The notes under the pieces: model-generated | The model's input: the letters and a program-made list of their open reading frames with translations, nothing else | What the model was told of the DNA's origin: nothing | The model's database searches: none | From: Marivivens donghaensis | Lineage (GTDB): Bacteria; Pseudomonadota; Alphaproteobacteria; Rhodobacterales; Rhodobacteraceae | Length of the DNA stretch: 64,000 nt | Direction of reading: 5' to 3' | NCBI RefSeq assembly: GCF_030410045.1 | Contig: NZ_JAUFRA010000001.1 | Coordinates: 1-64,000, forward strand | Program-made: the position numbers and the translations under genes | Shown: positions 34,543-43,658 of the stretch, piece after piece | How the letters are laid out: each line of letters starts with the position of its first letter | Position numbering within the stretch: position 1 is the stretch's first letter

Positions 34543-35823
34543 ATGGACACGATCTATGCCCTGGCCACGGCGTCGGGCAAAGCAGGTGTTGCTGTCATCC
34601 GGATTTCGGGCGGTCTCGCGTTCGAAGCTGGACGGCGGTTGTGTCGTGATCTGCCTCGGGGTCGCGGCTTGCGTCGGATCGTGGACGGGCAGGGCGATCT
34701 GATCGACGAAGCCTTGGTTCTGACTTTCGATAAGGGCCGGAGTTTTACAGGCGAAGAGGTTGTTGAGCTCCAACTACACGGTTCACCTGCAATTATCGCT
34801 GCGGTTTTGTCCGAGTTGTCTGGTTTCGATGGTCTTCGGCTCGCTGAAGCGGGTGAATTCACACGGCGTGCACTTGAAAACGGGCGTCTTGACCTCGCGC
34901 AGGTTGAAGGCCTCGCTGATTTGATCGACGCAGAAACAGAAGCACAACGAAAACAAGCACTTCGTGTGTTTCAGGGAGCTTTGGGTGATAAGGTCATCGC
35001 TTGGCGAGAGCGTCTAGTTCGCGCGGCAGCGTTGGTTGAGGCAACGATTGATTTCGTCGATGAAGACGTACCCGTCGATGTGATGCCTGAAGTGACCGAG
35101 TTGTTGCGCGGCGTTCAAACAGAAATGCAAACCGAGGCTGAAGGTGTTCGGATCGCGGAACGTATTCGCGATGGATTTGAAGTCGCGATTGTTGGATCAC
35201 CGAACGTTGGAAAGTCGACACTCCTGAACCGTCTGGCTGGGCGCGAGGCGGCGATTACTTCGGAAATCGCTGGAACGACACGCGATGTGATCGAGGTCCG
35301 TATGGATTTGGGCGGTCTTCCAGTCACCGTTCTGGATACGGCTGGCCTGCGTGAGACCGACGATGTCGTCGAAGGTCTGGGGATCGAGTTGGCGCGGAAA
35401 CGTGCTGAAGCTGCTGATCTTGTTATCTACATGTTGGATATCGGTGAAGATATCTCACAGCATTTTGATAACGATACGCTGATTGTCCGGGCTAAGCAGG
35501 ATCAGTTTAATGGCTCTGAAATCGGTGTCTCAGGCAAGACGGGCGCGGGTATTGATCGTCTCGTTGCTCTGATTGAAGAGCGACTGGTTGCCAAGACTGC
35601 TCGTGTTGGCGTTGCAATGCGGGAACGTCATCGAATTGCGCTCCTGCGTGGGTGTGAGGCGTTGGATACTGCGATTGCGCTCGTGGACAGCGAAACGGGA
35701 ATGACCGATCTTATCGCAGAAGAGATTCGAACAGCAGCCCGGGCGACAGAATCGCTCACAGGCCGTGTGGATGTTGAAGATTTGCTGGACGTCATCTTTT
35801 CCAGCTTTTGCATCGGAAAATAG
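34543..35823 (+). CDS. mnmE: tRNA modification GTPase MnmE
   Basis: GTPase of 426 residues that with MnmG installs the 5-carboxymethylaminomethyl group on wobble uridine 34. The folate-binding N-domain is about 1-115. The G domain inserted in a helical domain has GSPNVGKSTLLNRL, EIAGTTRDVI and DTAGLRET. The C-terminal CIGK carries the catalytic cysteine. ATG 34543 follows AAGGAGGA. The stop lies 3 bp before the parS site that starts mnmG. Confidence 0.98.
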   Translation: MDTIYALATASGKAGVAVIRISGGLAFEAGRRLCRDLPRGRGLRRIVDGQGDLIDEALVLTFDKGRSFTGEEVVELQLHGSPAIIAAVLSELSGFDGLRLAEAGEFTRRALENGRLDLAQVEGLADLIDAETEAQRKQALRVFQGALGDKVIAWRERLVRAAALVEATIDFVDEDVPVDVMPEVTELLRGVQTEMQTEAEGVRIAERIRDGFEVAIVGSPNVGKSTLLNRLAGREAAITSEIAGTTRDVIEVRMDLGGLPVTVLDTAGLRETDDVVEGLGIELARKRAEAADLVIYMLDIGEDISQHFDNDTLIVRAKQDQFNGSEIGVSGKTGAGIDRLVALIEERLVAKTARVGVAMRERHRIALLRGCEALDTAIALVDSETGMTDLIAEEIRTAARATESLTGRVDVEDLLDVIFSSFCIGK

Positions 35824-35826
35824 GAG

Positions 35827-35842
35827 TGTTTCACGTGAAACA
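35827..35842. promoter_or_regulatory. parS site 1 (ParB-binding palindrome)
   Basis: TGTTTCACGTGAAACA is a perfect 16-bp palindrome identical to the bacterial chromosomal parS consensus. It lies between the mnmE stop and mnmG, and its central GTG (35835-35837) is the likely mnmG start codon. parA and parB are 2.5-4 kb downstream. Confidence 0.95.
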
Positions 35843-37703
35843 TTTGGACTTTGATGTTGTTGTGATCGGTGGTGGTCATGCTGGAACCGATGCAGCACAT
35901 GCCTCGGCCCGCATGGGTGCGAAAACTGCACTAGTCACGTTGAGCTTTGATTCCATTGGTGTGATGTCGTGCAACCCCGCGATTGGTGGCCTTGGTAAAG
36001 GGCACCTCGTCCGCGAAGTTGACGCGCTCGATGGCGTCATGGGCGTTGCGGCGGACATTGCCGGCATTCAGTTTCGTCTGCTGAACCGCAAAAAGGGGCC
36101 GGCTGTTCAAGGACCTCGGGCGCAGGCGGACAGAGCTCGTTATAAGGCCGCAATGCAGCATTTGGTCCAGATTCAGCCAAATCTCTCGGTTGTTGAGGGT
36201 GAAGCGACCGATCTAATTATGGACGGAGCTCGCGTTGCTGGCGTGATCTTGGACGATGGATCAGAAATTAAAGCACGCGCTGTGGTTCTGACGACTGGGA
36301 CATTCCTGCGCGGCGTTATTCATATTGGAGATGTCCGAAAATCGGGTGGTCGAATGGGTGATAAGCCTTCGATCAAGTTGGCGGAACGCCTTGATGGTTT
36401 TGGATTGCCGCTCGGTCGATTGAAAACTGGCACGCCTCCGCGACTAGATGGTCGAACGATTGACTGGACAGACCTTGAAAGCCAGCCAGGTGATGATGAG
36501 CCATCGCTCTTTTCGTTCCTATCCAAGTCCGTCACTGCGCCTCAAATTTCTTGCGGAATCACCCATACAAACGAAAAAACACACGAAATTATCCGCGATA
36601 ACCTCTCTCGTTCCGCGATGTATGGTGGACACATTGAGGGGATTGGGCCTCGGTATTGCCCGTCGATTGAAGATAAAGTCGTGCGTTTTGCTGACAAATC
36701 CTCGCATCAGGTTTTCCTTGAACCAGAAGGTGTCGATGATCCGACGATTTACCCGAATGGCATTTCGACATCGCTCCCCGTCGATGTGCAGGAAGCTTAT
36801 GTTCGATCAATGAAGGGTTTGGAGAATGTTACGATCCTCCAGCCTGGGTACGCGATTGAGTATGACTACGTTGACCCTCGAGCGCTGAAGCCGACGTTGG
36901 AGCTTCGAGATGTCGCAGGGCTATTCTTGGCAGGCCAAATCAATGGTACGACTGGATATGAGGAGGCGGCGGCGCAGGGGCTCGTCGCTGGTCTGAATGC
37001 TGCGCGGACTGCCCAAAGCGGCGATGCAATCACGTTCAGCCGTACGAGCAGCTACATTGGTGTGATGATCGATGATTTGATCACCCGCGGTGTGTCCGAA
37101 CCTTATCGCATGTTTACGTCGCGAGCGGAGTTCCGCCTTTCGTTACGTGCAGACAACGCGGATCAGCGTTTGACCGAATTTGGTCGGGACGTAGGTTGTG
37201 TCGGTGATGATCGTTGGGAGACATTCAGCGAAAAAATGTCAGCGATTTCAAATGCACGAGACGTTCTCTCGGGTGTCGCTTTGAGTGCGCGTCAGATCTC
37301 GGATACTGGTGTTAAATTGAACCCAGATGGTCCTGGAAGAACTGCTCTAGATGCGCTGTCGCTCGCCGAATTTGAAGATGCCGAATTGCTCGCTCTGGTA
37401 CCGGAAGCGTCTGAGATCACTACTGAGGTTCGTCAGCAAATCAAACGCGACGCGCTTTATGCTCACTACATTTCCCGTCAGGCAAAGGATATCGAAAGCC
37501 TGCGCCGAGACGAAGAAGTACAGATTCCAGAAGGGTTTGAATATACGGGTGTGTCGGGGCTATCGAATGAACTGGCATTGAAGTTAAACCGTGTTCGGCC
37601 AACGACCATTGGACAGGCCTCGCGTATTGAGGGGATGACGCCCGCAGCACTTGTTTTGCTGCTCGCGCGGATCAGGAAACACGAAAAGGCGAAGTCGGCA
37701 TGA
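35835..37703 (+). CDS. mnmG: tRNA uridine-5-carboxymethylaminomethyl modification enzyme MnmG
   Basis: FAD-dependent partner of MnmE (also GidA), 622 residues. The dinucleotide-binding motif VVVIGGGHAGTDAA begins near residue 7, followed by NPAIGGLGKGHLVREVDALDG (split: NPAIGGLGKG, VREVDALDG) and the second conserved GQINGTTGYEEAAAQG. A GTG start at 35835 has TAGGAG eight bases upstream and lies in the middle of parS; an ATG at 35808 in the same frame lies inside mnmE and lacks a site. The gene overlaps rsmG by 4 bp. Confidence 0.96.
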   Translation: MKHLDFDVVVIGGGHAGTDAAHASARMGAKTALVTLSFDSIGVMSCNPAIGGLGKGHLVREVDALDGVMGVAADIAGIQFRLLNRKKGPAVQGPRAQADRARYKAAMQHLVQIQPNLSVVEGEATDLIMDGARVAGVILDDGSEIKARAVVLTTGTFLRGVIHIGDVRKSGGRMGDKPSIKLAERLDGFGLPLGRLKTGTPPRLDGRTIDWTDLESQPGDDEPSLFSFLSKSVTAPQISCGITHTNEKTHEIIRDNLSRSAMYGGHIEGIGPRYCPSIEDKVVRFADKSSHQVFLEPEGVDDPTIYPNGISTSLPVDVQEAYVRSMKGLENVTILQPGYAIEYDYVDPRALKPTLELRDVAGLFLAGQINGTTGYEEAAAQGLVAGLNAARTAQSGDAITFSRTSSYIGVMIDDLITRGVSEPYRMFTSRAEFRLSLRADNADQRLTEFGRDVGCVGDDRWETFSEKMSAISNARDVLSGVALSARQISDTGVKLNPDGPGRTALDALSLAEFEDAELLALVPEASEITTEVRQQIKRDALYAHYISRQAKDIESLRRDEEVQIPEGFEYTGVSGLSNELALKLNRVRPTTIGQASRIEGMTPAALVLLLARIRKHEKAKSA

Positions 37704-38305
37704 TCGCAGGTGTAGATGTTTCACGTGAAACATTGGAGAGGTTAGGGGCGTTTGAAGATCTCGTTCGCAAATGGACGAAAAAGATCAACTTGATCGCTCG
37801 TAATGACGCCGAGCATATCTGGGATCGCCATATCGTAGATTCCGCGCAGGTTTGGGCGTCCGCGCCAGTCGAATGGAGCCACTGGGTTGATATCGGAAGT
37901 GGCGGTGGTTTTCCGGCCATTATCCTTGCGTCTATCGCCGTCGAGAAGAAGCCGGAGGCACGCTTTACTCTGATTGAGAGCGATCAACGCAAGGCGACGT
38001 TCCTGCGCACAGCGATCCGTGAACTTGGTTTGAATGCTACTGTCCTAGATGACCGCATCGAATTAGCGCCTTCCCAGAATGCTGATGTGATTTCAGCGCG
38101 CGCCTTGGCGTCGTTAACCATTCTACTCGGCTTTGCGGAGCGACATCTGGCTCCAACCGGTGTTGCTGTATTCCAAAAGGGGAAAACTGCAGACGACGAA
38201 ATAATTGAGGCAAAGCAAACTTGGGCCTTTGATTACAATAAGGTGCCAAGTATCACCAATGGCGATGCTTGCGTGATTTCAATCAAAGGATTTTGCCGTG
38301 TCTGA
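37700..38305 (+). CDS. rsmG: 16S rRNA (guanine-527-N7) methyltransferase
   Basis: SAM-dependent methyltransferase (GidB) of 201 residues that modifies G527 of 16S rRNA; loss gives low-level streptomycin resistance in other bacteria. The SAM site is WVDIGSGGGFPAIILA, after NLIARNDAEHIWDRHIVDSAQ (NLIARND, WDRHIVDS). Residues VSRET at 7-11 are encoded by the second parS site. It overlaps mnmG by 4 bp and parA by 8 bp. Confidence 0.96.
   Translation: MIAGVDVSRETLERLGAFEDLVRKWTKKINLIARNDAEHIWDRHIVDSAQVWASAPVEWSHWVDIGSGGGFPAIILASIAVEKKPEARFTLIESDQRKATFLRTAIRELGLNATVLDDRIELAPSQNADVISARALASLTILLGFAERHLAPTGVAVFQKGKTADDEIIEAKQTWAFDYNKVPSITNGDACVISIKGFCRV
37717..37732. promoter_or_regulatory. parS site 2 (ParB-binding palindrome)
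   Basis: A second perfect TGTTTCACGTGAAACA, located inside codons 6-11 of rsmG, 1.9 kb from the first site and 0.6 kb before parA. Confidence 0.95.
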
Positions 38306-39098
38306 TTTGAGCCGGACAACTCAGCCAAAAATTATTGCGGTGGCGAACCAAAAAGGCGGAGTTGGTAAGACAACCACCTCGATCAATCTGGCAGCAGCCC
38401 TTGCCGAATTGGGCCGAAATGTTCTGCTTGTTGACCTCGACCCGCAGGGGAACGCCTCGACTGGCTTGGGTATCGAGCCAGATGAGCGGAATGTGACGAC
38501 CTACGATTTGCTCGTCGGTGAGGAATCACTTTTTGATGCGATTCATAAGACGACTGTCGAGAATCTATTGGTCATTCCCGCGACGACGGACCTTAGCTCG
38601 GCTGATATTGAGCTTATTTCCAATGAAAAGCGGAGCTTCCTGCTCCATGACGCGCTGCGCCAGCCTGCAATTGATGCCTTTGCCCTCGATTATATCATCA
38701 TCGACTGCCCTCCGTCTCTGAACCTTCTGACGATCAATGCGATGGTTGCTGCGGATTCGGTTATCGTGCCGCTGCAGAGCGAGTTTTATGCGCTCGAAGG
38801 TCTGTCACAGCTGATGTTGACCATCCGCGAGGTGCGTCTAACGGCGAATCCCGATCTCGCCATCGAAGGTGTTGTTTTGACGATGTATGATCGTCGGAAT
38901 AACTTATCTCAACAGGTTGAAGATGACGCGCGCGAAAACCTACGTGATTTGGTCTTTAAAACGGTCATTCCGCGTAACGTTCGATTGAGCGAAGCGCCGT
39001 CTTTCGCGATGACCATTTTGGAATATGATCCGCAGTCACGTGGCAGTCAGGCTTATCGCGAATTGGCCGAAGAACTAATTGAACGAGAAAAGACATAG
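38298..39098 (+). CDS. parA: chromosome partitioning ATPase ParA
   Basis: Deviant Walker-type ATPase of 266 residues that binds DNA non-specifically and drives origin segregation with ParB-parS. The P-loop is KGGVGKTT at 19-26, with LVDLDPQGNAST, the switch IIDCPPSLN and PLQSEFYALEGLSQL. The start is a GTG at 38298 with AAAGGA upstream, overlapping the rsmG stop by 8 bp. parB follows after 10 bp. Confidence 0.97.
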   Translation: MSDLSRTTQPKIIAVANQKGGVGKTTTSINLAAALAELGRNVLLVDLDPQGNASTGLGIEPDERNVTTYDLLVGEESLFDAIHKTTVENLLVIPATTDLSSADIELISNEKRSFLLHDALRQPAIDAFALDYIIIDCPPSLNLLTINAMVAADSVIVPLQSEFYALEGLSQLMLTIREVRLTANPDLAIEGVVLTMYDRRNNLSQQVEDDARENLRDLVFKTVIPRNVRLSEAPSFAMTILEYDPQSRGSQAYRELAEELIEREKT

Positions 39099-39108
39099 GG
39101 AGAGGCAG

Positions 39109-40011
39109 ATGGCTGATAAACCGAACCGAAATCGTGGGCTTGGCCGTGGTCTTTCCGCGCTCATGTCGGACGTAACCGCACCTGTTGATCGCAGCACTGG
39201 AGCTCCAGCACCGCGCGCCCCTGATCTTATGGTCGCTATTGAACGCATTGAACCGAACCCCGATCAGCCGCGCCGCTATTTCAATGAAGACGCGCTCAAT
39301 GAACTTGCCTCGTCGATCAAAGAAAAGGGCGTTATTCAGCCGCTGATCGTGCGCAAATCACCGCGAGATGAGGTTAAATACGAAATTGTTGCTGGGGAAC
39401 GCCGTTGGCGTGCCTCGCAAATCGCTAAACTTCATGAACTGCCTGTCATTGTGCGGGATTTCACCGATACTGAAGTCCTCGAAGTTGCGATCATCGAAAA
39501 CATCCAGCGCGCTGACCTGAACGCAATTGATGAGGCGGCAGGTTACAAACAGTTGATGGATCGTTTCGGGCATACGCAAGAACAACTGAGCCAAGCGCTG
39601 GGTAAGAGCCGTAGCCATATTGCTAACCTGATGCGTCTTCTGAACCTGCCGCAGGATGTTCAGACGCAGGTTATTGAGGGTAAGTTGAGTGCGGGTCACG
39701 CACGAGCTTTGGTCGGTAACGATCAAGCCTCTTCTATTGCGCAAAAGATCATTCAGCAGGGGCTGTCCGTCCGCGATACTGAGAAATTGGTTAAAGTGGA
39801 TCCTGCGAAAGAAAAGGTGGCCCAGAACAATCGCGTTCGTGCTGCTGCAAAAGACCCTGATACAGCCCAACTCGAACAAGAATTGAGCGCGAACCTGAAA
39901 ATGAAGGTATCGATCGATCATCCAGTTGGTAGCGAAGCTGGCAAGGTGACGATCAGCTATTCGAACCTTGATCAACTCGACGATCTGCTACGGATTTTGT
40001 CGGTCGGTTAA
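39109..40011 (+). CDS. parB: chromosome partitioning protein ParB
   Basis: CTP-dependent DNA clamp that loads at parS and spreads along DNA. The 300 residues have the N-terminal RGLGRGLSALM ParA-contact motif, the CTP-binding GERRWRA at 96-102 and ENIQRADLNAIDEA, a helix-turn-helix with SQALGKSRSHIANLMRLL for parS recognition, and a C-terminal dimer domain. ATG 39109 follows AGGGAGAGG. Its 3' end overlaps convergent hemW by 4 bases. Confidence 0.97.
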   Translation: MADKPNRNRGLGRGLSALMSDVTAPVDRSTGAPAPRAPDLMVAIERIEPNPDQPRRYFNEDALNELASSIKEKGVIQPLIVRKSPRDEVKYEIVAGERRWRASQIAKLHELPVIVRDFTDTEVLEVAIIENIQRADLNAIDEAAGYKQLMDRFGHTQEQLSQALGKSRSHIANLMRLLNLPQDVQTQVIEGKLSAGHARALVGNDQASSIAQKIIQQGLSVRDTEKLVKVDPAKEKVAQNNRVRAAAKDPDTAQLEQELSANLKMKVSIDHPVGSEAGKVTISYSNLDQLDDLLRILSVG

Positions 40012-41165
40012 TCGGCCAGAAGCTCTCGCAGAACACCATTTAGAACGGGCCGCCCAGTTGCAGAGACGCACAGGCGGCCCGCTTTCGTTTCGACAAAGCC
40101 CATTTCGGTCATACGGTTAATGTTGTTTGAGAACCGATCTCCGCCTAAAGCCTGTAGGCGATTTAGGTCAACGCCCTCAGTAAGGCGCATACCCATCAAG
40201 AGAAACTCCGTAACTGCATCTTCGGCGGTGAGCGCTTCAGATAGAGTTTCACCGCTACCCTTAGTTTCAACTGCATTGAGCCACATCTGGGGAGCAGTAT
40301 GGGTTTCGGTCGCATGCCTGATGCCGTTGAGCGTTAGTCGCCCATGCGCGCCTGGGCCGATCCCGGCGTAATCGCCGTAGCGCCAATAGATCAGATTATG
40401 TTGGCTCTCTGCGCCTTCGGGGGCGTGGTTTGAGACCTCGTATACAGGGAACCCCATTTGATCGCAGATCTCTTGGGTTGCGTCATACATGTCTGCAGCC
40501 GCGTCGTCGTCGGGTAGACCACGTAGTTTGCCGACGGCGTAGCGATCACCAAATGCTGTGCCGTCTTCGATTGTGAGTTGATACAACGACAGGTGATCAA
40601 TGGCCAAAGATAGAGCCTGTTTCAGCTCAATTCGCCAATTTTCAAGCGTTTGGTTTTGCCGCGCGTAGATAAGGTCGAAACTGACGCGATCAAACACATT
40701 CCGTGCGACATCGAAGGCTTTCATGGCGTCTTCGACGCTGTGCAATCGACCCAAAGCACGCAAATCGTCGTTATTTAGAGACTGAAATCCCATTGAAACA
40801 CGGTTGACGCCTGCATCATGGTATCCGTGGAAACGGCTTGCTTCCACGGACGTTGGATTGGCCTCTAGAGTGATCTCGCAGGAGTTGGTCATCCGCCATG
40901 TCTTGCGGACTTTGTCGAGGATGGCGTGGACCAATTCTGGATCCATAAGGCTCGGTGTTCCGCCGCCAAAGAAAACTGATTTGAGGATGCGGCCTTGGGT
41001 CAATTGTCCGACGCGATCGATCTCGGACAAATAGGCTCGCGCCCAGCGATCTTGGTCGATGGACGCGACGACGTGACTGTTGAAGTCACAATATGGGCAT
41101 TTCGACTGGCAAAACGGCCAGTGGATGTAGAGCCCAAAGCCCCCGTTTTCCCAATCCTCAGGCAA
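40008..41165 (-). CDS. hemW: radical SAM heme chaperone HemW
   Basis: Protein of 385 residues, once annotated as oxygen-independent coproporphyrinogen oxidase and now regarded as a heme chaperone. The 4Fe-4S/SAM motif is Cys19-x3-Cys23-x2-Cys26 in WPFCQSKCPYCDF, and FFGGGTPSLM follows. The HemN C-terminal domain is present. True HemN has an additional N-terminal cysteine/SAM2 signature that I do not see. It follows rdgB with an 8-bp overlap, in the run rph-rdgB-hemW, and converges on parB. Confidence 0.92.
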   Translation of the reverse strand: MPEDWENGGFGLYIHWPFCQSKCPYCDFNSHVVASIDQDRWARAYLSEIDRVGQLTQGRILKSVFFGGGTPSLMDPELVHAILDKVRKTWRMTNSCEITLEANPTSVEASRFHGYHDAGVNRVSMGFQSLNNDDLRALGRLHSVEDAMKAFDVARNVFDRVSFDLIYARQNQTLENWRIELKQALSLAIDHLSLYQLTIEDGTAFGDRYAVGKLRGLPDDDAAADMYDATQEICDQMGFPVYEVSNHAPEGAESQHNLIYWRYGDYAGIGPGAHGRLTLNGIRHATETHTAPQMWLNAVETKGSGETLSEALTAEDAVTEFLLMGMRLTEGVDLNRLQALGGDRFSNNINRMTEMGFVETKAGRLCVSATGRPVLNGVLRELLAD

Positions 41166-41769
41166 AGCAACCCTTTACCAGTTTGGCGAACGCGTCCGCA
41201 CGGTGGCTGATCTTGTTCTTCTCCCAACGGTCCATTTCACCAAACGTGATGTCGTAGCCGTCGGGTTGGAAAATGGGGTCGTAGCCGTGGCCTTGGTCGC
41301 CGCGCATCGGCCAAACGATCTGTCCAGACATGATCCCGGGGAACACTTCATCGTGACCATCCGGCCAAGCGAGGACGAGGGTGCAGCAAAAACGAGCGGT
41401 CCGTGGGAAGGGGGCGTTAACCTCTTCCAGTTTGGCCCACGTTTTTTCCATCGCCATGACGAAGTCACGGCCGTTCGGCGTTTCGGCCCAGTCTGCGGTG
41501 TAGACACCCGGTGCGCCATCTAGTCCGTCGATCTCGATCCCTGAATCGTCAGAGAGAGCAGGCAAACCAGTCTCTTTTGCAGCGTAATGTGCCTTGATCC
41601 GAGCGTTTCCGACAAAGGTGGACTCGGTTTCTTCAGGCTCAGATAGGCCATGATCTGCAGCAGAGGTCAGCGTGATCCCGAACGGGCCGAGGAGATCGGC
41701 GATCTCCTCAAGCTTGCCTTTGTTGTGAGTGGCAACGACCAGTTCTTTCCCGTCAAACCGCCGTGTCAT
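41158..41769 (-). CDS. rdgB: XTP/dITP (non-canonical purine NTP) pyrophosphatase
   Basis: Removes ITP, dITP and XTP from the nucleotide pool. The 203 residues start MTRRFDGKELVVATHNKGKL, with THNKGKLEEI as substrate loop, ALSDDSGIEIDGLDGAPGVYTADWA (split: LSDDSGIEIDGL, PGVYTADWA) and GYDPIFQPDG plus SHRADAFAKL at the C-terminus. It overlaps rph by 4 bp and hemW by 12 bp. Confidence 0.97.
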   Translation of the reverse strand: MTRRFDGKELVVATHNKGKLEEIADLLGPFGITLTSAADHGLSEPEETESTFVGNARIKAHYAAKETGLPALSDDSGIEIDGLDGAPGVYTADWAETPNGRDFVMAMEKTWAKLEEVNAPFPRTARFCCTLVLAWPDGHDEVFPGIMSGQIVWPMRGDQGHGYDPIFQPDGYDITFGEMDRWEKNKISHRADAFAKLVKGCFA

Positions 41770-42476
41770 TTTACGGCCTGAAGCTGGGCTGCAACGAGTT
41801 CTGCAATCCCTTTGTCCGCGAGATCCATCAGCTTTGCCATTTGATCACGGGTAAAGGTTGCGCCTTCAGCGCTCATCTGGACTTCGACCAGACGGTCGCC
41901 CGCCATGACAAAGTTGCCGTCAACGCCTGCTTCGGAGTCTTCTGGGTAGTCGAGGTCCAGAACGGGCTGGCCCGCGTAGATGCCACAGGACACTGCCGCA
42001 ACAGGGTTCACCAGCGGATCAGAGATCACGTCGCCAGTCTTCATCAGCTTGTTCACGGCGAGTTTCAATGCGACCCAACCGCCCGTGATCGATGCGCACC
42101 GGGTTCCGCCGTCGGCTTGGATTACGTCACAGTCGATTGTGATCTGGCGTTCACCCAGCGCAACACGGTCCACACCAGCGCGAAGCGAGCGACCGATCAG
42201 ACGCTGGATTTCAACGGTGCGGCCACCTTGTTTGCCTTGCGTGGACTCGCGGCGCATCCGCGAACCCGTCGAACGCGGTAGCATGCCGTATTCAGCAGTC
42301 ACCCAGCCAAGGCCCGAGCCTTTGATAAACGGAGGCACGCGGTCTTCGATCGTGGCAGTGCAAAGGACATGAGTGTCGCCCACTTTGATCAGGCAAGACC
42401 CTTCGGCATGTTTCGTGACACCGACTTCGATTGAAATCGGACGCATTTCATCTATCTGACGACCTGAGGGGCGCAT
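41766..42476 (-). CDS. rph: ribonuclease PH
   Basis: Phosphate-dependent 3'-5' exoribonuclease of 236 residues that trims tRNA 3' ends. Conserved sections are MRPSGRQIDEMRPI at the N-terminus, GWVTAEYGMLPRST, GKQGGRTVEIQRLIGRSLRA (the phosphate-binding arginine region) and DCDVIQADGGTR. It is the first gene of rph-rdgB-hemW and is divergent from hrcA across a 114-bp gap. Confidence 0.97.
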   Translation of the reverse strand: MRPSGRQIDEMRPISIEVGVTKHAEGSCLIKVGDTHVLCTATIEDRVPPFIKGSGLGWVTAEYGMLPRSTGSRMRRESTQGKQGGRTVEIQRLIGRSLRAGVDRVALGERQITIDCDVIQADGGTRCASITGGWVALKLAVNKLMKTGDVISDPLVNPVAAVSCGIYAGQPVLDLDYPEDSEAGVDGNFVMAGDRLVEVQMSAEGATFTRDQMAKLMDLADKGIAELVAAQLQAVK

Positions 42477-42590
42477 TAAACTCTCCTTTATCTGTTGAGG
42501 GTGGGATACGCTGGACGGGTCCGAAAACCAAGCCCGATTGACGCGCCGATCCCCAGCGTTTTAATTGTCTCGCCCTAGGGAAACGCTGAA

Positions 42591-43649
42591 ATGAACAATA
42601 CGCCACTGTTAAGTGAAATGAATGACCGCTCACGCGAAGTCTTTCGCCGTGTTGTTGAGGGGTATCTGGACACTGGTGCGCCCGTCGGGTCGCGCACTTT
42701 GTCCCGCGAAATGTCTGAAAAGGTCAGCGCGGCGACGATCCGCAACGTGATGCAGGACCTCGAATACCTCGGCCTCGTCGGTAGTCCTCATGTGTCGGCT
42801 GGTCGTATTCCGACCCAAACGGGTCTTCGGATGTTTGTAGATGGTCTGCTTGAGGTTTCTCTCAGCGGGGATGACCGTGAAAAGATCGACCAAACGCTGG
42901 ACGCGGCCAATGGCGATGTGAATGTGCTTTTGGATCGGGTTGGGTCTGCGCTCTCTGGTGTGACCCGTGGGGCATCTTTGGTTCTGACGCCGAAACACGA
43001 GGCCCCGATCAAGCATATTGAGTTCGTATCGCTCGGCCCCGATCGCGCACTGGTCGTTCTTGTGTTTGCGGATGGCCATGTGGAAAACCGCTTGTTCACG
43101 CCGCCGGCTGGTCAAACGCCGAGTTCACTTCGTGAGGCCGCGAACTTCGTCAATTCTTTTGCCGAGGGCCGTACGCTATCCGAGCTGTCTACGGTCATGA
43201 CCCGCGAGATCAACGCAAGGCGTCAAGAAATTGACAGTCTTGCCGCGCAGCTGGTCGAAAGCGGTATCGCTGTCTGGGAAAACAAGGGCGAATCGACCGA
43301 GCGTTTGATCGTGCGTGGACGAGGCAATCTGCTTGCTGATCAAGAGAGCGGCATCGACCTCGAACGTATTCGGAGCCTGTTTGATGACCTTGAACGCAAG
43401 CAAGATATCTCTGAATTCCTAGAACTTGCCGAAGAAGGCGAGGGCGTTCGCATTTTTATTGGCTCAGAGAACAAGCTTTTTTCACTTTCGGGTTCCTCTT
43501 TGGTGGTTTCTCCATATATGAACGCCGACCGTAAGATCATTGGCGCTGTTGGCGTCATTGGGCCGACTCGTCTCAATTACGGACGGATCGTGCCAATCGT
43601 AGATTATACAGCGCAACTGGTCGGGCGTGTCCTGTCCGGACAAAGTTGA
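42591..43649 (+). CDS. hrcA: heat-inducible transcription repressor HrcA
   Basis: Repressor of chaperone genes that binds CIRCE operators and depends on GroEL. Its 352 residues contain an N-terminal winged helix with RSREVFRRVVEGYLDTGAPVGSR (split: FRRVVEGYLDTG, PVGSRTLS), ATIRNVMQDLEYLGL, and SAGRIPTQTGLRMFVDGLL. The C-terminal GAF-like domain ends with VIGPTRLNYGRIVPIVDYTA. I see no CIRCE inverted repeat (TTAGCACTC-N9-GAGTGCTAA) in the rph-hrcA gap, so hrcA-grpE may be controlled by other means. grpE follows after 9 bp. Confidence 0.96.
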   Translation: MNNTPLLSEMNDRSREVFRRVVEGYLDTGAPVGSRTLSREMSEKVSAATIRNVMQDLEYLGLVGSPHVSAGRIPTQTGLRMFVDGLLEVSLSGDDREKIDQTLDAANGDVNVLLDRVGSALSGVTRGASLVLTPKHEAPIKHIEFVSLGPDRALVVLVFADGHVENRLFTPPAGQTPSSLREAANFVNSFAEGRTLSELSTVMTREINARRQEIDSLAAQLVESGIAVWENKGESTERLIVRGRGNLLADQESGIDLERIRSLFDDLERKQDISEFLELAEEGEGVRIFIGSENKLFSLSGSSLVVSPYMNADRKIIGAVGVIGPTRLNYGRIVPIVDYTAQLVGRVLSGQS

Positions 43650-43658
43650 GGAATAGAA

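Noticed and set aside
42477..42590. Possible CIRCE operator before hrcA
   Set aside because: No TTAGCACTC-N9-GAGTGCTAA or near match was found in the gap.
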